Part shown: piece after piece, positions 58,301 to 64,000 of the stretch
Layout of the letters: the number at the start of each line of letters is the position of its first letter
Numbering within the stretch: the first letter of the stretch is position 1
From: Apodemus sylvaticus
Taxonomy: Eukaryota > Chordata > Mammalia > Rodentia > Muridae
Length of the DNA: 64,000 nucleotides
Direction: 5' to 3'
NCBI RefSeq assembly: GCF_947179515.1
Contig: NC_067483.1
Span: forward strand, 87,087,335 to 87,151,334
Made by a program: the position numbers and the translations under genes
The notes under the pieces: model-generated
The model's database searches: none
The model's input: only the letters and a program-made list of their open reading frames with translations
Told to the model about the DNA's origin: nothing

Positions 58301-59343
58301 TCTAGCCCGAGCCCTGGGGTAGCAGCAGGCAAGCTCAGATCCCAGGGAAACCATGTCAGCATCTGCTACCTGGTGTGTCTAGCCTTTACACATTGTGACA
58401 CTGCATTGTCATCTACAAATTTCTTGGGCCACATTCACAGCTAGCCTGGGGTGCATTGTGGGCCTGTGGGTCACAGGCCACACATATCTGCAATCATGAA
58501 GACCAAAACTGATCTTAGTAACATGGTTCACACAGACTTGCTAAGCTCGGCCCAGTCCCCATGCTGGGCCCCTGAACATCCTGGGTCCTGAACACAACTG
58601 GCTAATTCAAGAATGTGCTTCATCAACAATTAGAACCCTGGAAGCCACAGGTAAACTGCTCTACAATGTGCCACAGGCTGTGGTCTACTCACAGGGTTTC
58701 TGTTCCTGTCCCCACCTCCTGTGTCATCACAGAAACTCAGGCATACCTCACCTGACTTACTCTCCGACTGAAATTCAAATTTAACTGGGTAGCTTATGCT
58801 ACCCAATTTTTACCTTAATGTTGGGGATTAGACCTGCTTCACCACAGGACTTTACCCCCACAGCTGCTCAAGCTTTTACCAGTTTATTTCACAAAAAGAA
58901 AATTTAGAAAGAACCAAGCCCAAAGTCCAGGACAGAGTGGATAGAGCCCAGTGCACAACCCCTCCCTGAAATCTACTAGCCCAACAGGACGCCCTAACGC
59001 ACGGAGATCCACCGCCTCCGGCCGCACACCATCACATTTAAGGCCCATGGTGTAGTTGGTGAGCGTCCCTGTGAGGGCAGCAAGCACAACTGCTGTGCTA
59101 TCCCTGTGCTTATCTTACTGCCAAGCCTGGCCTCCAGCCCCTCCTCCCCTCTCACCACTTTGTCCTCCTGGACTCCCAGCCCAAACACCAAGCCATCGAG
59201 TAGTTGAGAGCTGAAAGGAGTTGTGACTTAGACACAACATGATGGATGACCAGGTATTGCCCACAAACTACCCACCTCTCGGCATATCTCAGGGTTGACA
59301 AGGTCTCCTCGTAGCAGATGTCAGCTGGACTTAGGGTAGCAAT
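42493..59343 (-). CDS. Kif28: Kinesin-3-like motor protein KIF28, 3' part (17 exons; 5' end off window)
   Basis: On the minus strand, exons run from 59343 down to the stop at 42493-42495. In order they encode the end of the kinesin motor (LSPADI, then ETLSTLRYAERAKK), a Gly/Ala-rich link, a helical stretch, a FHA domain (from about LPHLLNVNEDP to FLYIGF), a kinesin-3-type C-terminal region (KFINRKFLMEELYQRF) and a coiled coil (YQKLLKLEQETELLRDVNR). The protein ends in a lysine-rich tail (VKKKKEHLLPSQQ). About 720-745 codons are present. The P-loop and switch regions were not found up to 64,000, so the motor N-terminus lies further right. All splice phases agree except at the exon starting 51197. 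The human counterpart is catalogued as a pseudogene (KIF28P). The gene is tail-to-tail with Sccpdh. Identity rests on motor plus FHA order and on remembered similarity. Confidence 0.88.
43147..43345 (+). repeat. B2 SINE, full length
   Basis: aggctggagagatggctcag head to aataaataaataaatctta and an A tail, in the last Kif28 intron. Confidence 0.95.
43353..43505 (+). repeat. B2 SINE with internal deletion
   Basis: Directly follows the previous B2 tail. It lacks part of the middle (accacatggtgaggtctgac). Confidence 0.93.
44425..44566 (+). repeat. B1 SINE, near full length
   Basis: ggtggcacatgcttttaatc to gaaaccccgtct plus A tail, 70 bp downstream of the Kif28 penultimate exon on the template. 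Confidence 0.94.
44636..44814 (-). CDS. Kif28: Kif28 penultimate exon
   Basis: The acceptor is TTTCACCCCAG, chosen because it keeps phase; a second AG five bases on would not. The donor is CCC|GTGAGT. It encodes an Ala/Met/Arg-rich helical segment ending LLRLRRCRPP. Confidence 0.9.
44880..45025 (-). repeat. B1 SINE
   Basis: catgacagggtttctctgtg to gctgagattataggtgtgtg. Confidence 0.88.
45179..45390 (+). repeat. B2/B3 SINE
   Basis: tggctggagagacaggcaag head, ccacttccaggggattccat; tail with cagtcagtcaatcaatc. Confidence 0.87.
45469..45616 (-). CDS. Kif28: Kif28 exon: coiled coil
   Basis: The acceptor is CCTCTGTAG and the donor is CAGG|GTGAGA. It encodes ITSNQVPELYQKLLKLEQET and LLRDVNRALRRENVFLKASL, a strongly helical, heptad-like coiled coil. 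It ends with one base of an Ala codon. Confidence 0.92.
45827..45939 (-). CDS. Kif28: Kif28 exon: GISQLDVLLTGEGHIMVDTK region
   Basis: Acceptor CACACTGCAG, donor CAG|GTGTGT. It completes the Glu codon split with the previous exon and ends in phase 0. Confidence 0.9.
46148..46314 (-). CDS. Kif28: Kif28 exon: YKIYDLPNTLYTKPVW region
   Basis: Acceptor TTGCCTCAG, donor CAAG|GTACAC. It reads YKIYDLPNTLYTKPVWKSVN and REFLNYLLTNALIVDLWGLQ. Reading frame fully open. Confidence 0.93.
46585..46777 (+). repeat. B1-like SINE with (AAAT)n tail
   Basis: caagcactcaggaggcagag and caaggacagccagggcaaca, then (AAAT)10 at 46738-46777. Confidence 0.8.
46808..46836. repeat. (GTT)n microsatellite
   Basis: About nine GTT units. 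Confidence 0.9.
47076..47250 (-). repeat. B1 SINE, young-looking
   Basis: Long T tract, gagacaggatttctctgtat to caccaccactgcccggc, 86 bp from the Kif28 tandem-donor exon. Confidence 0.94.
47336..47500 (-). CDS. Kif28: Kif28 exon with triplicated in-frame splice donor
   Basis: The acceptor is TTGTCTGTAG. It encodes DPLELLGKRTDFQIHIVQCL and then GVKWLKEDARRGIQMG. Its end contains three 15-nt-spaced donors after 47366, 47351 and 47336. Each is GGG|GTAC and all are in the same phase. Use of the later ones adds YIQTG, or YIQTG plus YIQMG. Only the last has G at +5, so the longest form is given here. Confidence 0.88.
47953..48227 (-). CDS. Kif28: Kif28 exon: KFINRKFLMEELYQRF region
   Basis: The largest exon seen (275 nt). 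The acceptor is TGCGTCCTCAG and the donor is GTGAGT. It starts VWIWSKAKFINRKFL and includes DPFWDPVEVVHLGSAHVWLQ, typical of the kinesin-3 region after the FHA domain. It ends with two bases of an arginine codon. Confidence 0.94.
48272..48640 (+). repeat. Rodent interspersed repeat copy
   Basis: gaagagatgtcatgactgag to cttcccaaacagttccacca; related to the elements at 11.65 and 24.35 kb. Confidence 0.7.
48690..49319 (+). mobile_element. Probable solo LTR of an endogenous retrovirus
   Basis: In order it shows a CCAAT-like aagccaatcagaaactgac (49061), a TATA-like cctatttaaa (49152), an AATAAAA (49252) and a terminus cttcagacttaaca at 49319. No internal retroviral sequence adjoins it. It lies in a Kif28 intron, antisense to that gene. 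The left boundary is uncertain. Confidence 0.6.
49358..49540 (-). repeat. B2 SINE, full length
   Basis: Reverse complement from aaagatctatttattttctg to the head ctgagccatctctccagccc. Confidence 0.95.
49974..50023. repeat. (CCCCACCCTC)n-type C-rich repeat
   Basis: Four to five near-identical units; the opposite strand is G-rich with several GGGG/GGG runs. Confidence 0.9.
50180..50298 (+). repeat. B1 SINE, left arm of an inverted pair
   Basis: ccgggcggtggtggcgcacg to gagaaacgctgtctcagaaa. It lacks the segment between gaggcaga and ccagcctgg. Confidence 0.93.
50299..50367. repeat. (GA)n microsatellite
   Basis: About 33 GA units between two oppositely oriented B1 pieces. Confidence 0.97.
50369..50437 (-). 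repeat. B1 SINE fragment, right arm of an inverted pair
   Basis: cagaaatccccgtgcctctg to caccaccacccggcc, the complement of the 5' half of B1. Confidence 0.9.
50922..51029 (-). CDS. Kif28: Kif28 exon: start of C-terminal kinesin-3-like region
   Basis: 36 codons in phase 0. The acceptor is TTTCTTTACCAG and the donor is CAG|GTAAGA. It reads GLKMELKVKNLASSDSRG and later EIMVKVTKQGTHQ. Confidence 0.92.
51071..51197 (-). CDS. Kif28: Kif28 exon with unresolved 3' boundary
   Basis: The acceptor TATTTTCAG is followed in phase 0 by DRIEKFWCSAIQLGRNSEEQ, clearly coding. The downstream end is unclear. The best-looking donor (A|GTATGG after 51071) leaves the frame one base out of register with the next exon. 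A weak donor at 51126/51125 (GCT|GTGTTC) would keep it. No splicing at all leads to TAG at 51060-51062. The low boundary given is the GTATGG option. Confidence 0.6.
51523..51641 (-). CDS. Kif28: Kif28 exon after FHA
   Basis: Acceptor CTCTCACCAG, donor AAG|GTAACA. It encodes DDQPDPSILAVFQDYIKL and MPLVVEANQMSEELRK, likely helical. It ends in phase 0. Confidence 0.92.
51762..51876 (-). repeat. B1 SINE
   Basis: tcaagacagagcttctctgt to ctgtcactgcccggc. The right part is shortened. Confidence 0.82.
52368..52399. repeat. (GT)n microsatellite
   Basis: About 15 GT units. Confidence 0.95.
52640..52770 (+). repeat. Diverged B1-like SINE
   Basis: gcgccacacccctgtaatcc and gtttgggctacatggtgag; the rest is degraded. 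Confidence 0.55.
53386..53475 (+). repeat. ID SINE
   Basis: gaccgaggatgtagctcagt, tagcatgcgagaacacagag and tttatctccagcatgc, then a GA-rich tail to 53515. Confidence 0.78.
53625..53769 (-). CDS. Kif28: Kif28 exon: end of FHA
   Basis: Begins DRVILGSNSAFLYIGFP, the final FHA strands, and continues into an acidic, aromatic stretch (RFDYDFFQLERAAAEG). The acceptor is TTCCTCCCAG and the donor is G|GTAAGT. Confidence 0.94.
54609..54732 (-). CDS. Kif28: Kif28 exon: FHA core
   Basis: Acceptor CCTGTCTTAG, donor GTAGGT. It reads ISDKHASFMNLDGKVTV, the FHA loop and strand (in place of the usual SxxH), and then VNGVPVTIRTKLQHL. A second AG eight bases downstream could be used but would break the phase. 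Confidence 0.93.
55632..55729. repeat. 20-bp tandem repeat, 5 copies
   Basis: Unit gaatgagtgtaaggaaacag, with only one internal substitution (gaatgggtgt in the fourth copy). It lies in a Kif28 intron. Confidence 0.95.
55885..55990 (+). repeat. B4/B1-like SINE
   Basis: ccaagcatgttggcacaacc, aggggaagaggcaggaggat and gtgatcctgtctacaaaa. Confidence 0.7.
56067..56121 (-). CDS. Kif28: Kif28 exon: FHA domain, second part
   Basis: A 55-nt exon with acceptor CTTTCCAG and donor GTAAGG. It encodes SCDVGRAASNAICLQGLG, the FHA strand with the VGR motif. Confidence 0.92.
57148..57238 (-). CDS. Kif28: Kif28 exon: start of FHA domain
   Basis: The acceptor is CTTCTTAG. It reads PHLLNVNEDPQLTGVLKFFI, matching the first strands of kinesin-3 FHA domains (PHLVNLNEDP...). 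Donor G|GTACTT. Confidence 0.93.
57474..57562 (-). CDS. Kif28: Kif28 exon: helical segment before FHA
   Basis: The acceptor is TTTCTGGGCAG and the donor is CAG|GTGAGA. It encodes a Gln/Glu/Arg-rich, helix-forming stretch (LLEQARREWEQQNAALTQ). Two bases complete the codon split with the previous exon. Confidence 0.92.
57873..57936. repeat. (TTTTA)n pentanucleotide repeat
   Basis: About 13 uninterrupted TTTTA units in a Kif28 intron. Confidence 0.97.
58145..58251 (-). CDS. Kif28: Kif28 exon: neck linker and Gly/Ala-rich link
   Basis: After GAATGCAG it completes the arginine codon and reads AKKVRNRAVINT, the end of the motor and neck linker. It then reads into a Gly/Ala/Leu-rich segment (LLLGLGGAGAA). 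Donor GTAACA. The neck-coil sequence common in KIF1-type motors is not seen. Confidence 0.9.
58252..59275. other. Kif28 intron without recognised elements
   Basis: No SINE core, coding exon or RNA gene recognised in about 1 kb between two motor-region exons. Confidence 0.5.
59276..59343 (-). CDS. Kif28: Kif28 exon: end of kinesin motor domain
   Basis: Begins in phase 0 after CTTTCCAG and reads IATLSPADICYEETLS, then TLRYAER, ending with two bases before GTGGGT. This matches the conserved ALSPADI..DETLSTLRYADRAK strand and helix at the end of kinesin-3 motors. Confidence 0.93.
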
Positions 59344-59409
59344 CTGGAAAGGCCCCCGAGCAGACTTTCGTCATCAGGAGATTATTACCATTGATGCGAT
59401 TACAATAGC

Positions 59410-59740
59410 TATTACTGGGGCTGGGAGGATGGTGCAGACGGTAGAGCACTTGCACAAGGTACTGAGTGTGATACCAGAACCCACGTAAACACGCCGCGTG
59501 AACCAGCACGCACTTGTGAAGCAGAGGCAGGATCATGGGGCTCACTGACCAGGGGTCTAATTGGGGAGCCCCAGGCCAGAGAAGCCCGGTTTCAGAGGAA
59601 GCAGATGGCATTCCTGAGGATGACCCTCTTGAGGTTGTCTGTCCTTCACACACACACACACACACACACACAAGCATTCCCACCTGTGCACACACAGACA
59701 CCTCACGCACACACAAGCTGATAAAATAAAACCCTAATAT
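59410..59740 (+). repeat. B3/B2-like SINE with (CA)n tail
   Basis: tggggctgggaggatggtgc head. The (CA)13 tract is at 59647-59672 and the tail ends agctgataaaataaaaccc. Confidence 0.65.
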
Positions 59741-59784
59741 TTCCAAAATAGTTTACAGCACTGTTTGAAAATGTACCTACTTTT

Positions 59785-59998
59785 AAAGAATTAATTATCT
59801 TATGTGTATGAATGTTTTGCCAGCATGTATGTGTGTGTGCCATGTGTGTGTCTGGCCCCTGCAGAGGTCCAAAGAGGGCATCAAATTCCCTGGGATTGGA
59901 CTTACAGATGGTTGTGAGCCATCATGGGGGTGCTGAGAATCAAAACCTGGTCCTCTGCAAGAGCAAGTGCTCTTAACCACTGAGCCATCCTGTCACAC
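59785..59998 (-). repeat. B2/B3 SINE
   Basis: ctgcagaggtccaaagaggg and gatggttgtgagccatcatg to the head complement ctgagccatcctgtcacacc. Confidence 0.88.
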
Positions 59999-60035
59999 CT
60001 CTGAACTTTAAATTATTTTAAAAAATTATTTTTAC

Positions 60036-60240
60036 ATGTATTTATTTATTTGTGTGTGTGTGTGTGTGTGCGCGCGCGCGCGCGCACACACACGTGCATG
60101 CATGTGCGTGCCACTGTGTCAGTCAGAGGACAACTTGCAAGAGTTGGCTCTCTTCTGCCACTCTGTAGGTTCCAGGAATAGAACTCAGGCCATCAGTTTT
60201 GGCCACAAGCACCTTTTCCTGCTGAGCCATCTCACTGCCC
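60036..60240 (-). repeat. B3-like SINE with GT-GC-CA tract
   Basis: The alternating tract (60050-60105) is followed by gtcagtcagaggacaacttg and the head complement ctgctgagccatctcactgc. Confidence 0.75.
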
Positions 60241-62040
60241 TCCTGGAACTTTACAACCCAGAAAACTCTTGCTTATCAGCTAAAGTCACCCGTATGATAA
60301 CTGGCCAGAACTGGAATTTGAGCCGCTGGCTAATTCTGCCCTCATCCGGCAGACTCTGCCTTGGGTTCTCATTGCTGGGTCACTAGCAAAGTCCTCAGGA
60401 AACAGAGAGTGCTGAATGCTAGCAGGACAGAGTGAAAATGTTTCGCTGGTTCAGTTCCTGTCAAGAGCATGGCGACTGCTCCTGTGTGATCTTCCAGTCA
60501 GTGAGTGAAGCACCTAGGAAAATCTACCCCAAGGAGCAAATTTCTCTTGGCTCAGACTCCTAGAGGATTCAGCTCCTCCGGGCAGGTAGTTAGGGAAGAA
60601 CATCACAGCACTCCAGGTGGATTGTTACTGCCTACATCCAGGGCAGACCTTTCATCTTTACTAAATCCTCTTTGGAAACACTCTCCCAGACCAGGACAGA
60701 GGTAACCTCCCGGGTGAGGTAACCTAGGCAAGACTGTGAAAAGACTCTTAGATTCCAGGAGAGTGGAACTTCTGCTGGGCCTCACAGCCAAGGTTAATAG
60801 TACACCTTGAGGTCATCTAAGACTGTTAACTGGGTTGGTTGTTCTGCTCGCCTTCAAGGGAACAATGTAACAACCAACCTTACTTGCCTTGGATCTCGAT
60901 GTAACCATCATTTACCACCTAAGATAACACACAGCTGTGATTTTGAATCCCGTTCTCTTCCAAGGTCCTGACTCGGAACAATGCAGGAGTATCCTTTGCT
61001 GAAAGCCAGCACAAACATAAGTTGAAAGCGGCTTCCTGAAATGGGCCATAAAGTTTGAAGGCACTGTGGATACTGACTGATAAACAAGATGGATGGAGTC
61101 CTCTCTGTTGTGTGTCTGGGCTGGCTGGAGTCCCTTAGAGCCAGTGACTTAATCCCTTCTACGAGACTTCTACTGAGATTGGGGCTGGTGGCGTGGGGCT
61201 TGGAGGCTGGCTGAGCCATTCTGTTTGAACCTGGGATGCTTCTCCGGACACTTTGTTGTTATTACACTCCAGTGGGGGTGGGGCTGGCTCAGTGGTAGGA
61301 GAAACTCTAAGAACATACACTTCTATAGTTGTAGCACCAGAGAGGCTGAGAGGGGAGCATTCCTTAGTGATCTGTTTGCTCTGTAGCTGTGTATTGTAAA
61401 CTAAATTCTGTACCCCAGGGTCTAGGCCAGCTTTTATTGTGCAAACTTTGTTCCTTAATTTAAAACTATTGGTTAAAAAAAAAAAAAAGTGGCTACAACC
61501 AATTACTGGAGGGATTAGAGGTAGGCAGGTTTGAGTGGCCAGGTCGAGCTTGGCAGAAGGCGGAGAAGAATGAGGTGAAGAGAGGAGAAGGCGCCATGAG
61601 AGGAGATGTACCATGGCCAGGAGAAACAGCAAAAACGTAATGCTTGGGACCAGCCAACTACAGCACTCCCGAAGGCTACACTGTCCCATAGCACAGAGCC
61701 TGCGTCACCAAGAGCTTCCCGAGGTTCCCTCCCAGCAGGAGGCTCAATGCTCGCTGGGACTCAGCCCTCACTGGCACTGCGATCTGATCCCGGCACGTGG
61801 AGCTCCGCCCCTCCCGCCTGTGCTCACCTTCCCTAGTCGCAGAACCAAGCAACTGGTGCCTAGAGGTAGGCTGCCGGTTGCACTTTGGGCCCAAGCCCTG
61901 AGACCGCCACACCAGGGGCTCGGAGCTGAACTAACGCCATTTTTTTCCAGTAGAGAAAAGGTGGTTAACAGGTTAACATAGGAGACAGAAGACAACACCG
62001 ACTCCGGAGCACAAAAGCCATGTTTTTTTTTTTTTTTTTC
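60241..62040. other. Kif28 intron, unassigned; no motor exons found
   Basis: Searched by eye on the minus strand for P-loop, SSRSH, LAGSE and HVPYRDSKLT codons without success. An A tract lies at 61476-61489. The 61600-61920 part has more CpG than its surroundings but no clear gene. Confidence 0.45.
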
Positions 62041-63002
62041 TTTTTTTCTGCAATCAACCCCTTCCTACAAATGAACGAATCAGAAACCTCTGCAGTATCT
62101 TAAATCAAACTCTAGAGGGAGATAAAAGCACAGAAAACTCCAGGTACTAGGGTTGAAGTTGATATTTTGGAAAGAAATAGACACATAAAGATGATAAACA
62201 TAATTAAGACCTTTTGGATTTTATGTGATGCTATTTTGAACAGTTCGAAAGGGATGGATCTAGAGGAAATTAACACCTTGCTAGATACAATAATTGATTT
62301 TATCTATTGATTATCTAATGAGTGATTAAGCTTCACTCATCCTAATAAGTATTTTAGTTTGCTATGCCTTTTTAATAAACAGGGCCTTAAAATATTTTAC
62401 AAGCCTAATTTTGTAAAACGATGAAAACAATATCAAAGAATTAAAGAGGAAAGAACTAAAAGTTATACATCAGAATGTGGAGACTTCAGATGTCTGAGAA
62501 GCAGAAAAAGGATTAAAAAAATTTAAAGAGATATATGAACAAAATTGAGGATACTAAAACAATAAAGATAGAAAAACAAACAGAGGAAAGTTTAGAGAGA
62601 TTTATAAGCAAAATGAGGGGGAGATTAAGATAATAAGGATAGAAGAAAAGAAAATAATAAAAATTGAAGAAGTCTTAGAAGAAAATTTACAACAGATTAT
62701 TAGTAAAATTGAAGTACATACTAACATAGGGGCAGAGGAAGGAAGGCCAAAACATACTGCACCAACTTGTAACAAGCCTCCAAAAGGGCACTCTATTTCT
62801 GTTAAAAAAAAAAAAAAACTAAAATGATTTCCTCAGCCTTGATAAGGGATTTGGAAGGAGATAAAGAAATCCAATGATCCAATACAACCTATGGAGGCTT
62901 AGGATTTTAAAAGGCTTAAGGACGCAATCATGAGCTATGGCTTACATCCACCATTTGTCAAACTTAATAACTGGGCCTCGATAATTCCAAAAGATTGGAG
63001 AG

Positions 63003-63196
63003 GGGTCCAGAGAGAAGGCTCAGTGGTTAAGAGCATCCTGACTGTTCTTCCAGAGGTCCTGAGTTCAATTCCCAGAAACCACATGGTGGCTCACAACCAT
63101 CTGTAATAGGATCAGGTCTCCTCTTCTGCTGTGTCTGAAGATAGTGACGGTGTACTCACATACATAAAATGAATAAATAATTCTTTTTTAAAAAGA
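63003..63196 (+). repeat. B2 SINE inserted in the ERV remnant
   Basis: ggtccagagagaaggctcag head to ttctttttta/aaaag tail. Flanked by aagattggagag and aagattagagag, a 12-bp duplication with one mismatch. Confidence 0.93.
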
Positions 63197-63417
63197 AGAT
63201 TAGAGAGATTTCATGACAGTCATCCTAGAGCCTGACCCTCAGTTTCAAAGGCTGACCTTGTGGAAAGATAAGGCTTTGATTACTATCCTAGAACAAGGTC
63301 TCACAATAGCAGCACCTGGGACAAGGTTGAACAACAGGGACCAACTGAATCCTTTACAAAGATAACCCAGGGTTCAACGAACTTTTTACAGACTTTACAA
63401 AGACTAAACACAGCTCT

Positions 63418-63591
63418 TTTTTTTTGTTGTTGTTTTTGTTTTTGTTTTTTTTTTTTTGAGACAGGGTTTCTCTGTGGAGTCCTGGCTGTCCTGGAACTCA
63501 TTTTGTAGACCAGGCTGGCCTTGAACTCAGAAATCCACCTGCCTCTGCCTCCCAAGTGCTGGGATTAAAGGCATTGCCACCACCGCCCAGC
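63418..63591 (-). repeat. B1 SINE inserted in the ERV remnant
   Basis: T tract and B1 complement to caccaccgcccagc. Flanked by ctaaacacagctct (63404-63417) and ctaaacgcagctct (63592-63605), a 14-bp duplication with one mismatch. Confidence 0.95.
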
Positions 63592-63909
63592 CTAAACGCA
63601 GCTCTAAATAGAGAGCAATATCAGACCCAAATGCTAGAGGAAATTTTATTGAATCTTTAGCTTTTGAAAATGCTAATGATAAGTGCAGAAAGGCTATTGA
63701 ACTATTAAGAGCAAGATCCACACCTCTTTACGAATGGATTAAGACTACTGAGGATATAGAAGCAAATGCTCACAATCCAGTTGTGGCTGCACAGACACTT
63801 AGAGGACATAAAATAACACGATACCCATTGTTGTGACTGTGAAAGATCAAGTCACTCCTTAAGTAACAGGTAGACAAACGATTCCTAAGGAAAACTTTTT
63901 CTACAATGG

Positions 63910-64000
63910 TGTCTTGGTTAGGGTTTTACTGCTGTGAACAGACACCATGACCAAGGCAACTCTTAGAAAGACAACATTTAATTCTGGCTGGCTTTCAGGT
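63910..64000 (+). repeat. Rodent interspersed repeat, cut by window edge
   Basis: gtgtcttggttagggtttta, accatgaccaaggcaactct; same family as 24354-24688. Confidence 0.75.

Larger units (their letters stand above)
62041..63909 (+). mobile_element. Decayed endogenous retrovirus gag-like remnant
   Basis: After removing a B2 (63003-63196) and a B1 (63418-63591), the purine-rich plus-strand sequence reads in pieces like the capsid to nucleocapsid part of a class II (ERVK/IAP-like) gag, strongest at 62900-63000, 63200-63400 and 63610-63890. Stops and frameshifts break it throughout and there is no long open frame, so it cannot encode a protein. No LTR was identified. The assignment is by resemblance only. 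Confidence 0.5.

Noticed and set aside
60908..61219. Possible missing Kif28 motor exon (minus-strand open frame containing IKSLALRD)
   Set aside because: No flanking splice sites in the right phase and no fit to conserved kinesin motor blocks.
61159..61689. 176-aa minus-strand open frame
   Set aside because: Includes an A/T tract translated as poly-Phe and shows no kinesin or other motif; composition-driven.

Overview
This is a mammalian chromosomal window from a murid rodent, almost certainly genus Mus. It is packed with B1, B2/B3, B4 and ID SINEs, a mouse-type L1 3' end, a rodent hAT fossil (URR1-like) and ERV remnants. It carries two recognisable protein-coding genes in tail-to-tail orientation. 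Species or strain cannot be fixed from the sequence alone. All coordinates come from reading splice sites and reading frames by eye.

Layout. (1) 1-15,175: gene-poor 5' flank with a 5'-truncated processed pseudogene of ribosomal protein L7a (minus strand, about 1,719-2,303), SINEs, and five same-orientation copies of one rodent repeat between 4.6 and 10.1 kb. (2) 15,176-38,105: complete Sccpdh (plus strand), with a CpG-island promoter and first exon, 12 coding exons encoding 429 residues, and a canonical AATAAA at 38,083. (3) 38,106-42,492: repeat-filled spacer between the two 3' ends. (4) 42,493-59,343: 3' two-thirds of Kif28 (minus strand), 17 exons running from the end of the kinesin motor domain through the FHA domain to the C-terminus. 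The earlier motor exons were not found and should lie beyond the right edge. (5) 59,344-64,000: Kif28 intron, ending in a decayed gag-like remnant of an endogenous retrovirus that later received B2 and B1 insertions.

The genes are independent: Sccpdh is a housekeeping-type membrane-associated oxidoreductase homologue, and Kif28 is a kinesin-3-like motor. I saw no new multi-gene system. The best second-look items are both in Kif28. One exon has a 15-nt tandem repeat that triplicates its 5' splice site in frame (47,336-47,366). Another exon (51,197 downward) has no strong splice donor that preserves the reading frame, and read-through meets an in-frame TAG. A third item is a 98-codon open in-frame extension upstream of the Sccpdh start codon.
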